Assembly: GCA_905182995.1 (NCBI GenBank)
Contig: CAJJDP010000145.1
Span: forward strand, 58,816 to 122,815
Direction: 5' to 3'
DNA from: Paramecium octaurelia
Lineage: Eukaryota > Ciliophora > Oligohymenophorea > Peniculida > Parameciidae
Length of the DNA stretch: 64,000 bases
Each line of letters opens with the position of its first letter. The stretch's first letter is position 1. The notes below the pieces were generated by a model. It was not told where the DNA came from. It worked only from the letters and a program-made list of their open reading frames with translations, and did no database searches. Below are positions 48,301-59,646 of the stretch, piece by piece. The translations under genes were made by a program, and so were the position numbers.

Positions 48301-50280
48301 TTGTCTCTTAAACTGTTATTTCAGCATCTGTGTCAAAGTATGCAGTGTCTTTTATGACAATCACATCATCAGGATCTAAATTTGAAACATTCAAACTATA
48401 CAATTTGTTTTAAGGAGCTTTATCTGTTTATTTCATATCACTAATAACTTCCTTCATTTTCTTAGTCAATTAATTCTTCTTTACCATGAAATCAGGTGCT
48501 TCAGCTTACTTTTATTTATTAGAATCCTTGTTTTTCTCTTAATTTACTTTTTATTATTATTTGATCTCTTATTTTTATTATTATTTTACCTCTGGTTATT
48601 ATTTAATTTCTTATTATTATTATACATCTTATTATTATTATTAAACTACCTCTTATTTGATATCCTCTTATTATTAAACTACCTCTTATTTGATATCTTC
48701 TTATTATTAAACTACTTCTTATTATTTAACATCTTCTACTTATTTTTATTCAATTGTATTTTAAGTGTCTGCTTCCACTTAAACTTCCTTTTTACTTTCC
48801 TATGCATGTACAGTATCCAATTCTTCACCATCGCATTAGGTATTTTCCTCTATTGGTTGATTATGTGACTCATCCTAATTATCAGTTGCTTATCCTTTAT
48901 CATCTTAATTTTATTTGGTTTCTGTATTATTTGAATTTTCCTCCTCAACTTCATCAGCAGAATCATCATGTTCTTCCCCTTAATCTTTAGAATCTGATGC
49001 TACTGGATCAACCTTGATCTCTTCATCTGATTTTATTAAAATCTCTGCATCATCAACTTTATTAGTATCTGCTTATTATTACTTGTCATCGACTTATTGA
49101 ATTGGTTAAGCTTCTATTTTAATATCTTGAATCACAACCTCATTTTAAACATCCTCTTTAGTCAATTATTCAGTTTCATCTTTTTTGTTCTCAACAGATA
49201 TTTTATTAATGTTTTTATCTTATAAAGTATTCAATTCTTATTATTATTAAGTTTCGACTTCAGCAGATTCTTTTTATACAACATTCTCCTTTTATTGTTA
49301 TTCTGTTTCATTTTATTATGCTGGAATTTAATTTTATTATTCTTAAGTGGATTCATTTGCAGTTTCATCTTAAGCTTCTTTTTGATTGTCGATTTAAGTT
49401 TCAACTTAGTTTTCATCATTATTCTCTACCAATTAATCGTCTGCCTTTACTTCTTAAGATGAATTGCTAGATTCAACTTAATTGGTTGCTTCAATATTCT
49501 TAGATTCTATTTAAGAATTCTCAACCTCAACAGATGCATCTTATTCTTAAGTACTATCTTTAGATGATACTTCAGCATCTTTATTTGCTGCTTCAATATT
49601 TTATTATCTCTATTCTTGGGCATCTTCTTTATTCTCATTTTAAGGTTATTCATTTTAAACCTCTTATCCCTATTGGTTAGCACTTTACTCTCCTGATTTT
49701 TGTTTTTTGCTTACGGAAACTGAAAATTTCTTTTACTATATTGAAGCTTCTTTTTATTTATCAGGTTAGCTTGTATTGTCTTTTGTTTCTACATTATTAT
49801 TTGGATTGGCAATAACATCACTAGCTGATTACTCAACTTATTTTTTGTCTATTTTTTGTACTTTAATGGATAATTTCTTTTATTAGCTTTCTGATTCCTT
49901 ATTTACTTAATCAGATTTGACTTCAATAGTTTTTGCATTTTCACTTTTCTATTCTGCTTTCATTAGGGGTTGCTATTCTATTTCCAATGATTTTTGTGAC
50001 CAAATTTCAATGGATTTATCCTTTACTTCGTTCACTTCAACAGACCTACCTGTTTCAAGAAAACTTCTAAGCTGAATAGAATGCATTAATACATAGCAAT
50101 ATCTTTCATTACTGAATTCTCTAGTAATTCATTCTATCTATATGCTTTATCAAGTTCTCCACTCGATTCTTATGCGGAAATTTAATTCGGTAATATAACT
50201 TTCACATTGATGGTTCCATGAATTTCCGTTGATTTCACTAACAACAATGTCAGCAGCAATATGCTAACTAATTTTAACAT
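45342..50280 (-). CDS. Giant secreted Gln/Glu-rich repetitive protein, 1,622 aa
   Basis: The start at 50280 gives a signal peptide (MLKLVSILLLTLLLVKS). Two introns are needed: a 41-nt one near the 5' end (starts GTAATGAAAG, ends CTATTCAG), long for this genome, and a 29-nt one near the 3' end. The spliced length is then 1,623 codons. Almost the whole mature protein is low-complexity, rich in Glu, Asp, Gln, Asn, Lys and Val, and very acidic overall. It has tandem repeats and a poly-Gln zone encoded mostly by TAA. The last 300 residues are more coiled-coil-like. No enzyme domain is seen. A luminal or secretory-granule matrix protein, or a surface protein, is possible. If the 41-nt intron is wrong, only the N-terminal junction changes. 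Confidence 0.7.
46896..46965 (-). repeat. Tandem 27-bp repeat encoding QNQVVEQSE
   Basis: Two adjacent near-perfect 27-bp units in the giant secreted protein gene encode QNQVVEQSE twice. Just to the left are VNQQEIQAD and VNQQENQVS, which look like diverged relatives. In-frame unit length and sequence similarity indicate expansion by unequal exchange under coding constraint. Confidence 0.7.
47729..47831 (-). repeat. Tandem 24-bp repeat, about four units (VIDTQQSE)
   Basis: Four consecutive 24-bp units encode VIDTQQSE with small changes (VTDTQQSE in one unit). The two Gln positions use CAA followed by TAG or TAA. The repeat is in frame within the giant secreted protein. Copy number is likely to vary between strains. 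Confidence 0.85.
48540..48735 (-). repeat. TAA-codon (Gln) microsatellite-like tract
   Basis: On the plus strand this is a run dominated by TTATTATTA. On the coding (minus) strand it is TAATAATAA read as poly-Gln, broken by Glu, Val, Asp and Lys codons, with repeated 30-bp units that encode KQEVVQQQED-like text. In the standard code this would be a wall of stops; in the ciliate code it is an expanding Gln tract. Confidence 0.85.
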
Positions 50281-50529
50281 ATTAAAAAAATAATAATAAA
50301 AACGGATATATGGCACTACTACATCTAATTCAATCATAATCTTTAATACTCTTTTTCAAAAGCATTCAAACTAGTATCTAGACTGATTCCAAAAGAATTT
50401 GAAAAATGCCAAATAGATCATATATATAGTTCCCCATAAAAAACTATTTGATAAAAAAGTAAAAACATAGATTAATTACAACATCAATTATTTCAATTTA
50501 TAACATAAAAGAATAGTTCATAATCAATA
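50281..50529. other. Intergenic spacer
   Basis: 249 bases between two minus-strand genes, including the likely promoter of the giant secreted protein gene. No other feature is recognised. Confidence 0.5.
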
Positions 50530-53082
50530 TCACCTTTTTGATCTTTTGTGATTATCTCTATTCCTTTCAAGTTATTGAATCTCCTCTGAATCCTCGCTTT
50601 CAGTTTCATTCCTCCTTAGCCTTCTTGGCTTCTTTTCTACTTACTCTCTATTAGGGGAATTGACTCCTTACTCAATGGAAGACTATCTGGCTACTGAGGA
50701 ATTCCCACTATAAACATCTTATTTCACTTCTGATCTAGTTATCCTACTGCCATTTTTAGACTTTTTCATTTTCTGTTCTTTTTCAATCTTAGAGTTTACA
50801 TCTACTGATTAAAACCATTCTAAATTATTAGATCCGACCATTTTTTCATAGCTCTTTTGTAATTATTTATTGTTATTCTACTATATAGATTTATACTTTC
50901 TCTTTTATTGTTCTTGCTTTAACTGTTTTTGTTTTTGTTCAATTTCAATCTCATTCAACAACTATAAAAAATCCTACTTCTTTTTCTCTTTTCTTTTATC
51001 ATTAACTTTTTCCTTCTTCTTTATTTCATCATTTGTTTCTAATCTGCTCAATGGTAATTCTCTATATTTATAAGTTCTATGCTTTTTCTACTTAACTTCA
51101 TTTTAATTCTCAATCACCTATCCCAATTTATTAACTGGAAGATTTAAATATTTTTATTATTCTAATTAAAATTAAGTATGCATTTAATCCTGCTGAAACT
51201 TCTACTCATTTTATTGATCTATTCCTTATATAATCATCACACCCTCATCATGTTATTTAAATTCATCTGGATGTTAAATGGTCTGTTATTATTAATACTA
51301 TCTATTATTATATTTTCGTTTATCAACAACTACTTTTAAGATCTAGATTTTATCTGCATCCAACAAATCAAAATCTTCATCATCACTATTAGATTATATT
51401 CCCCTATTCTTTTAAATTTTCTATGATTTGTCTTTCTCTTTCTCTTTTTCATTGTCTTTCTCCTTGTCTTCCTTCGATATTTCAATACAATCTGATGAAT
51501 CTTTCTTTTTGAGTTTTTTTTACTTTGGTTATTTCTTTTCTTTTTGCTTCTTGCACTCACTATTAATTTTGTTATTATTCTCACCTTTATCAAATTCTTG
51601 CTTAATTTATTTTTCTTTTTCAAGAGATTTGTTCTCTTAGGGAACCTCCTATGTTTACACATAATGTAAAGTTATGGGATTAAACATACATTATTTAGTT
51701 ATTGTTACTGATTTCATATTCTATTTATGGAACTATAAAAACAGTTGATCCGACATTCTTTTCTCAAATCTATAGATCTCTTTTTCTCCTTCATTTATTA
51801 ATGCAATTTCTGAGAATCTTAACCATTTAATAAAATCCCTCTGTTTTTATCTTAATAAACATCTATACAATGGCATTCCTTAATTAATCAATTTTTTGGT
51901 TAGAATCTTGTAAACCAACTTTTACTCTTGTTATTTTTTCATTTCCTTCTCTTATTACTGTTTTTCTTGTCTAATTTGTCTAGCCAATGCTGCCTCTTAT
52001 TACAGTTATTATTTTTAAGCAGATTCTCTCTATTTCTAAACTTATTATTTTACTATTTCTAATTATTTATCTGACTATATTTCTAACTATTTTTCTGACT
52101 ATTTTACTTTCTCTTATTTTTGTTCTTTACTCTTATCTTCTTTATTAATTTGCTTTTCTATGTTATTTAAATTATTTTCATCTACCCTACGTTTATGGAT
52201 TTTTATTGTAATTTGTTTGTTGCTTTTTTCAACAATATTCTGTTTTTTTTCTTTAAGATTCGATAAGTCTATTAGTAAATTATTTATGCAATCCAATCCT
52301 TCAAGCAATTAGTCAACTTCTTATGGTTTCGGTGGTTCATCTACTACAATATCATTTCTCTTATACAGGTCTTCTCGACCCTTCAACCTTAAATATATTA
52401 AAGAGTTCTTTGGATTGTAAAATTTCTACTTTACATTCTATTTTGGTTTGGACTATTAAATAAGTTAATTTATATCCCTTTTTGGAGTGGTAATAATATC
52501 ATTTATGGGTTCCTTTTGTTATTTATTGATTGAATTGGTTATAATACGAATATTTACTTTCCCAAAAGCACTTTTTTAAGGTTTTAATTAGCATTCTTAT
52601 TTATTTACTAGAGTTGGCTTCTAAACTTCCTTGACTCTTTCCAATATCAATTATTCTTAATCTATTTCAACCTCCTCCAAGATATGTTAGTCTTCAAAAA
52701 ATTACTCTATGTATTGAGGTTCTTCAAGTTGAGGTGGTGGACTGGGTTCTTTTTGTATTTGAATAGATACTGGAGTATCATCTACCTCTTCATATTCTGA
52801 CAGTTCATCAAAGTTCACTTCCCATCTTTAAATAAGATTATCAGGCTTTCGTCTTTGAATTTGGTCTTCTTCTTGTTAAATTATAAGAGAAGGTATTTCT
52901 ACTGCTTCTTTTTTGACAGGTTGAAGTGATGAGCCTTATTATAATTACTTAATATCATTCCTAGGAGGTGAATCATGAGGTTGATTGTGTTGAGGTGAGG
53001 AAGATTCGGATTAATTATCTGAAATATCTTCGATATCAGAAAAGTCGAGCACATAGTGTGTTTACTTGATGTTGGATCTCAT
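50530..53082 (-). CDS. Charged Gln/Lys/Glu-rich protein, 850 aa, unknown
   Basis: A single intronless frame of 851 codons runs from the ATG at 53082 to the TGA at 50530. It starts MRSNIKQTHYVLDFSDIED with an acidic/Ser stretch. The middle has a coiled-coil block rich in Gln and Lys (about residues 370-470). It is followed by a compact, less biased block, LVYKILTKKLINQGMPLYR with RDFIKWLRFSEI. After that come acidic and lysine-rich segments and a basic C-terminus ending NHKRSKR. The composition fits a nuclear or cytoskeletal scaffold. No family is recognised. The antisense frames here are shadows. Confidence 0.7.
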
Positions 53083-53299
53083 TTAAAATAATATCATGTC
53101 TCATTGATTAATTGTTTAATTAGGTAAAAGAAAAAGAATGATTTTTTATCCATTTGCTAATAAATCTGAATTATATTAAAAATTATAAATTGAAAATTAT
53201 TAAAATCAAAATAAATTTGATGTTTGATTAATGACAACTAAATTCAAGTGTAAAGTTATTAATATAATATGTGAATGCATTAAATCAAAGAACAAAAGT
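53083..53299. other. AT-rich spacer
   Basis: Upstream sequence of the charged protein gene. No feature beyond the presumed promoter is visible. Confidence 0.4.
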
Positions 53300-53940
53300 G
53301 TACTAATTTGTTTCAAACAGACAATAATCAAAACTTCTTTAATTTTATGACTTTAACAGATCTTATTTAAATAAATTCAATAAATTCAAAGTTATCCTCA
53401 TGCATTATAAGTTTATACTAAAGGTTCAAGTATTGACAATCATCATCTGATTATAAGAAATTATTATTTGGTTACAATTATTTAAATTCTCTACTTAGAT
53501 ATATAGTCGAAGATCTCAATAAAAACAGTCAAACAACAATCAATAATAATCATCCTCTTCTAAGATAAAAACGAAAAGGTGTAGCTGCTTTAACACTAAG
53601 AACTCTGTTAGATAGCCATTTTCAAAAAGCCATAATGAGTCTATCATACCTCAGCAATTAATTCAATTAAGTATAATTGCCAGAAGATAAACTAGATTTT
53701 GAAAATCCTTATTGATTAAGTTCTAACCCATAATTTGACTATAATTTTATAAATTCGCAAAGAGATTCATTATAAAGTAAGAATGAACTAATTTAATCGA
53801 AAAATTTAGATAATCCGTTATTATTTAAAACAGCAGTATTCTCTAGATTAAAATAGCAGAAGTAAAAGATGTAATAATTATAGAAAAAAATTAAGTGCAA
53901 ACTTCATTTAAATCCAGATTTTAAAATCACTATAACATGA
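53300..53940 (+). pseudogene. Broken or intron-ambiguous ORF
   Basis: A plus-strand frame reads NHPLLRQKRKGVAALTLRTL, then PEDKLDFENPY, a TGA near 53719, and continues in the same frame with LSSNPQFDYNFINSQRDSLQ to a TGA near 53939. The text on both sides of the TGA looks like one protein. A 25-nt GT...AG segment just before (starts GTATAATTGC) would remove the stop but shifts the frame into less convincing sequence. It is either a pseudogene with one nonsense change or a gene with a wrongly guessed intron. No start codon is fixed. Confidence 0.4.
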
Positions 53941-54137
53941 TGATATAATGAAAATAGTCTTTAATAATACTTTAAGTTTTTTTGATTTTCTTTAAAAGAA
54001 ATAATCCCTTAAACTCCATTTTCAGTCACTTAACTTAAACATAACATAATATTTCATGCGCATCAAAAGGCAATATTTATGCAAATATGCATATTTCTGA
54101 TTTGGTTTATCTAAAATTATAAACAAAAAATATAAAA

Positions 54138-54479
54138 ATGCTTTAAGATAGTAAAAGGCATGGTCCATCCCTTGAATTATAAAACTTGGGCCCACTACAC
54201 AAGTCTATAAGCAAGATAACTGATCCTGATATTCAAAGTTTTGAGTGTTAGAAAAATACCTATATTACTTCACCAAGAGCATAACGATTTGACAAACTGG
54301 GAAATTTGATTCTTAAAAGCTAAAAAAAATAATATTAGATAACATTTAGAGATGAAGTAACAGCCAAAGCAAAATTATATGACATTATAATAGTGGACAA
54401 TTGGAAAAATTTTAATATTATTGATGAAGATAAAGAAAAAGTGGGCTGTTGTCAGTCCAAAAGTTGTTAATTATTTTGA
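54138..54479 (+). CDS. Small protein with C-terminal Cys cluster, 113 aa
   Basis: An intact 114-codon frame with no intron, flanked by AT-rich sequence on both sides. The N-terminal half is Ser/Pro-rich and polar (KRHGPSLELQNLGPLHKSIS). The centre, QITFRDEVTAKAKLYDIIIV, looks like a conserved strand-helix. The tail EKVGCCQSKSCQLF has three cysteines in six residues, which could be lipidated or bind metal. It seems to be the only undamaged gene between 53.1 and 56.1 kb. The family is not recognised, though the ITFRDEV segment recalls small ciliate proteins of unknown function. Confidence 0.6.
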
Positions 54480-55139
54480 TATTACACTATGTTACAATCT
54501 CTATAAATAATAAATAACCAATATTACATAAATGATTTTTAAAGTTCATGATCTCTTTTTCATTCAACAATTTTCATGTTCAGTATTGATGGACATTGAC
54601 TATTCTTCCTGCTTAAAAACTTAAATTACTAAATAAAAAATGCATTAATATACTGAAAACTATAAGATCCCTATATTTCAATAATAATCGAACCTTTATC
54701 ACTAAAATATGCAAAATAAATATACAAAATCGGTAAAAAATAATAGAAGATTTAAAAAGTATGACTGCTCTCTTAACATAGAAAATTAAATACTCTTATT
54801 AACCACTCAAGTTATTACTGCAATATAAATATGTAGCAGTAGATTTTAACTCATTCCTTCCCCGAACCTTTTAGTTTTTATAATTAATCAATATTCAATT
54901 TTATTGTAATTTTTAATTAAAATTTTCCACCATTAGATTAAATTGATATAACTATTTTTATTCTTATATAAGAATTGTAAAATAAGAATTCCTTTATTTT
55001 CGTAGTCTTTCTATTAATTAATTTAGATTATCAAAATTCTTAAATTTTCATAAAAAACAATAGTACAACCACTAAATTTTAAGTTGCTTGGATTTATTAA
55101 TTACGAATAAGTCATATCATTAGTTAAATTAAATTTTTA
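54480..55139. other. AT-rich stretch with no supported feature
   Basis: 660 bases of low-complexity AT-rich sequence. Short frames only; nothing supports a gene, RNA gene or repeat. Confidence 0.5.
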
Positions 55140-55535
55140 GTGCAAATGATTATCAAAATGGGAGATCTATTTTTAATAACAAGCCAATAAAATATAAATC
55201 TTGTACATTAAAAGTTTCTGGTTGATCATCAGATGATATTATGTTCAAAAAGATATTTAATGGAATATTATTTAACAAGGAATAAGAGGTACACAAGAAT
55301 AGCTTAGAGAGGAATAGATTCATAGATAAGTTGAAATTTGGAAATCAGATAATGCTGGCATGGCAAACTCAAGATCTCCTACGGTGTTGTGAAATTATCA
55401 TTAATCTTTCTCAGAAAATAATAAATTTACAAAAAATTCAAACTAATATATTTACATTAATTTAATCAAAAAAGGCTGAAAATCTAAAACATACTATTGA
55501 AAAAAAATTTTTTATTAAGAATATCCTTTAATGAG
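55140..55535 (+). pseudogene. ORF interrupted by one TGA, unidentified
   Basis: One plus-strand frame reads RSIFNNKPIKYKSCTLKVSG, then TGA, then SSDDIMFKKIFNGILFNKEQ and about 90 more protein-like codons (GNQIMLAWQTQDLLRCCEII) to a TGA near 55533. The TGA could be a former Trp codon (TGG). An internal ATG at 55241 would give a 97-codon protein without the first part. A pseudogene is favoured because the upstream text is in the same frame and equally protein-like. Confidence 0.4.
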
Positions 55536-55625
55536 TAAAAAGGCAGGCTTATTGTTGGATGGAAGAAAATTAAAAATCAATTATAATTATTTGAATTTAA
55601 TATTATGTTATATAAATTTGATTAA

Positions 55626-56040
55626 ATGTCTAAACAAAGAAGACCGAATAGTTAACAGAAAATGTAATAGAACATTGTAAATAATTGTAAAATTTTAGAC
55701 TTAATCAATCAACAAGCTGAAGACTTAATTATAATAATAGAGATAACATAGATGGTCAGAATAAAAATGAATAAAGAACTATTTGATTTTTTAACATAAA
55801 TAAATTTGCAGTAATTTTATGGAAAGATAGCGTAGCTTTGCAATGATAATTTGTAGTAATTTATTGAGATGAAGTAAATTAATGATTTTAATAATCAGAT
55901 CATTTAAAGATATAAAGGATTTACCATTTGGATATCAGATTAAATTATAGGTATAAAGACTTGATTAAAATTAAGAAAGCGATTGAGAAGATGGCTAAAG
56001 AACCAACAAATAAATCATCAAAAATGAAGAACTAATGTTG
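55626..56040 (+). pseudogene. Frame-broken helical ORF
   Basis: ATG 55626 opens MSKQRRPNSQQKMQQNIV with ILDLINQQAEDLI and runs 113 codons to a TGA near 55967. A second frame from about 55920 carries a convincing C-terminus (YRYKDLIKIKKAIEKMAKEP, ending NQCCYQ and TGA). The two overlap in different frames and no GT...AG segment links them. This looks like one helical protein broken by a single indel. The opposite reading, two chance frames, is less likely given the charged, ordered composition. Confidence 0.4.
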
Positions 56041-56107
56041 TTATTAATGAAATTAAAGTTAACTTAAGTGATGAACTAGTTTATATTTAATAATTTTTAT
56101 TTTGATT

Positions 56108-57264
56108 ATGGCAGATATAAAATTCAAACTTCATCCATAGGAATTTGATAAATCCAAATTGATTAAGGAGAAGAAGGAAATAATTTAGCGATTTCAACAA
56201 TAATGGATAAAGGAATCTGAAGAACCTTCAAGATATAAGAAGGGAATTAAAATTAAAAATTATATTGACATGGGCAAGTATGAGGGAGAATTAAACAATG
56301 ATAAAAGATGTGGCAAAGGCATATATTATTATAGTAATGGTGACACATATGTGGGAGAATGGAAGGAAGATAGGTAAAACAGAAAGCACAATGTAGGTTT
56401 CATGGAAAAGGAGTTTATTTATTCGCAAATGGGGAGAGATATGATGGAGATTTGAGAGAAAGCATCAAGCATGGCCGTGGAATATATTTATATGAAAATG
56501 GTAACGTATATGATGGAGAATGGGCTAATGATAAAAAAAATGGTTAGGGAACTTACACATACTTTGTAAACAACGAAAAATTTGAAGGATAATGGGTTGA
56601 TGGAGAAAAACATGGGAAGGGTATGTACATCTACACAACTGGTGATAAGTATTTTGGAGATTGGAGAGATGGTGCAAAATCAGGGAAGGGTGTATTTGAT
56701 TATTTAAATGGGTCAAGATTTGAGGGAGAATTCCTGGATGATAAAGCGAATGGATTTGGAGTGATGGAGTATTAAAATGGAGACAAATATGAAGGAGAAT
56801 GGCTAGGAGGTTTAAAGGAAGGATAAGGAACATATTAATATTCCGATGGAGCTAAATATCAAGGAGAATGGAGGAATGACACTTAATTTGGACATGGAAT
56901 TTTTTATTACGTTAATGGGGATAGATATGAAGGATCATTTGTGGAGGGAATTCGTTCTGGCTAAGGAATTTATAATTATTCTAATGGAGATAGGTATGAA
57001 GGAGATTACCAGAATGATGTACGAAATGGGATAGGAAGATTGCAAATGGTTAATAATGATGCTTATAATGGAGAATGGGTAAATGGAAAAAGGAATGGAA
57101 AAGGAAGATATGAATATGCGAATGGTGATTATTTTGAAGGTGTCTTTTAGGATGGAAAGAGATAAGGAAAAGGAGTGTATTATTGGAAAAATGGAGACAA
57201 GCTTATTGGATAATGGAAAAATGATAAATTGGATGGAGAGGGAGAATTTCTATAAAAGCATTGA
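56108..57264 (+). CDS. MORN-repeat protein, 377 aa
   Basis: One 23-nt intron (56374-56396) gives 378 codons. After a basic 50-residue head, nearly the whole protein is 14 tandem MORN units of about 23 residues, with the pattern YxGEWxxxxxxGxGxxxxxxG (for example [20 protein letters not shown]). MORN arrays bind phosphoinositide membranes or form scaffolds at the cortex and basal bodies, and are also found in PIP 5-kinases; no kinase domain is present here. The repeats near the end are more diverged ([16 protein letters not shown]). Its neighbours are not functionally linked by sequence. Confidence 0.93.
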
Positions 57265-57332
57265 TATTAAAAGCATAAATTAAAATTGTTATAAAATAAC
57301 TAATATATTATTAATGAAAATTTTAATAGTAA

Positions 57333-59057
57333 ATGGGTATGGGAAATGTATCAAAGGATTTAGGAGTTAAGAACATTACAAACAAATTATTAAAGAAGTA
57401 CTCATCCAAATTTAATATAGGTGTTAACAGGTAAGAAAGAGATGATCGATACAGAATTAGAATTCTTCTTTGCTGATCGAGACTCAATAGATGACTTTCT
57501 TTATGAAATAGACAGTTCTTTTGTGAGAGTTGAATGTGGAAAGATGTTCGATTCTATCGATTTAATCTTTTTTGAAGGAGATGCAAATCTTAGACCTTGG
57601 TCTCCTAATGCATACAAGTTCTTGATTTTATTAAGGATGTGTATGAGAAGCAATAAGATTCTATTTGCCTCATCATTTGCCATGTAAGGCTTAGTCTTTT
57701 TGATTGCATCTAATGTTGAATGTGTACAAACTTACACTTACTTTAGTAATTCTCAGTGATTAATGGACTTAATGGTGGATAATTGGGAGATCTCTCTAAA
57801 ATCAAGAAACCTCTTAATGAAATCAGAATGAGTGATTTCTTTCTTGATAATGTGACAGGTGATTTATACAGTTTTAATTATGATACTGAAGAATGGGTCA
57901 GTAAGGGAAATGCTGGGTTACACAGTAGAAGGGCTGCGGAAGAATTTAAAACAATTGGCAAGTATATTGTTAAGGCTCCACAATACAAGGTTTCAAGAAT
58001 GAAAGAAATCGATTAACTTTATGTTTCTAAAGAAAATGAGATCGTTTGCTCTTTGAGAAAGAACTCTATGCATAATTACTTATTTAATGGTTTGCCTTTT
58101 GAATTTGTAGTCCCATTTAAGAATTCGTGGGATGTTCATCCGTTTAATTTTGTGAACCCAAAGAAGACATTCCAAACTTTGGCAGATTGTGAAAAAGGTT
58201 CATCTTCTTTATTTATCAATAGGACCTCTCATAATTTAAGTCACAGATAATATAGTAGCTACTCAGTTTCCCATACGCTCTAAGTACAAGGAAACAGTTC
58301 AAATTCTGCGTAATTTTATGGGATATTAACTAAGTATATTAATAGTATATCTAGCCAAATTATGTTCTGGAAGGGCTTAAACGATTCCGATTGAAATTGC
58401 TTCGATTAAATAGAATGACAATGCTATGGATATTTATTTAGAACATTTAGGCCGTAGTAAATATAATAACTAAAAGACGATCAAATTTAATGTTATTACA
58501 GAATTTCATCATGCAGGATTTGCTGCTAAGAAATCTAATCAATTAGATGTAGTAGTAAATAATGCTATTGGAAAAAAGAAATTTAAGTAAACAGTTTAAA
58601 AATTGAATCCAAAAGAATTAGACAGATTATTAGATTAAGTAAATCACTAAATTATTTTTGATAGAATTCTTCACTTTCCAATCAACCTTTTTAAGCTGAT
58701 CAAGATCGTTTGCCAAGCACATATAGTGCATAGCCACAAAATAATTTTGAAGAATAAACTCTAAATTTCAATAAAACAGGTGCCGAGATTATTTAATTTC
58801 TCCATCCAACAATTGATAAAAGCATTTTTCCTGATGCAAGACCTCTTTGGGTTCCTGGCTATTTGTCTCAAAGTCGATTACATAAAAGATAACTGAAATA
58901 AACCCAGAATACAATTAGTGAAGAGGGTTAATCGACTCCTTTCTTAACAGAGCAAAAGTAGATTACTACTCCCAGGATACCAAGGACTCCGTCATAGCCT
59001 CATTTTAGAGTGATTTAAAAAGATAAATGGATAACAAATAAGAATTTTAAAGTTTGA
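57333..59057 (+). CDS. Conserved ciliate-type unknown, N-myristoylation-like start, 543 aa
   Basis: Four introns (19, 23, 25 and 26 nt) leave exactly 544 codons. The start MGMGNVSKDLGVKNITNKLL has Gly2 and resembles an N-myristoylation site. The first 130 residues include DLIFFEGDANLRPWSPNAYK and KILFASSFAMQGLVFLIASN, a fold-like block that vaguely recalls class I glutamine-amidotransferase domains but has no nucleophile Cys at the expected elbow. A central region follows (DNVTGDLYSFNYDTEEWVSK), then a well-ordered second half (TIKFNVITEFHHAGFAAK) and a tail with PDARPLWVPGYL and HFRVIQKDKWI. I believe this family is shared among ciliates, probably cytoskeletal or ciliary, but cannot name it. 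Confidence 0.7.
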
Positions 59058-59646
59058 ATATAAATGTATGTATTTTATGAAATTTTGATTCTTAAGTAAT
59101 CAGTAATTTCTAATCCCTCTCAATAAAGAATAAAATGACAAAATAAAAATAAAATGATTTCAAAAAACATCAAATCATAATTTTAACCTCAATTCAATAA
59201 TAATTGAAATAAAAAACAATAAATTTCAGTTCACAAATTTTGACTCAAAATAATTCAAAATTAAATAGCATTATTTCATCATAAAATCAGAATTTTAATT
59301 ACAATATTATTTTCTAAAACCAAAGCGAATGACCAAATAAGCAGTTTTTTAATTTTCCAAAATAACTAACTATTTAGGTGTGATTTCATCTTCTGGATGT
59401 TGAGATTTAAATTAATTTTAGAAAATAAAAATATGATCACTAAATGTGATAATATTATTACCATAAATATTTTATATTCATATTCTATCCAATACTCTCT
59501 ATGTTTAGAAGAGACTCTTCTATAGCAATTTTCAGTTTTAAATATCAATTACAAGTTTTCAGAACTATTCATAGATCAATAAACAGAACTATTTAACAAT
59601 TAATAATAATTAATTCATATATAACAAAATAATATATAGAGAGTAG
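59058..59646. other. AT-rich intergenic region
   Basis: 589 bases without a supported gene. A 60-codon minus-strand frame (59366-59548) exists but has no motif and is considered chance. Confidence 0.5.

Noticed and set aside
51336..51662. 108-codon Arg/Lys-rich minus-strand frame in the standard code
   Set aside because: It is in another frame of the same strand as the 850-aa gene; that gene's frame is intact across the region under the ciliate code.
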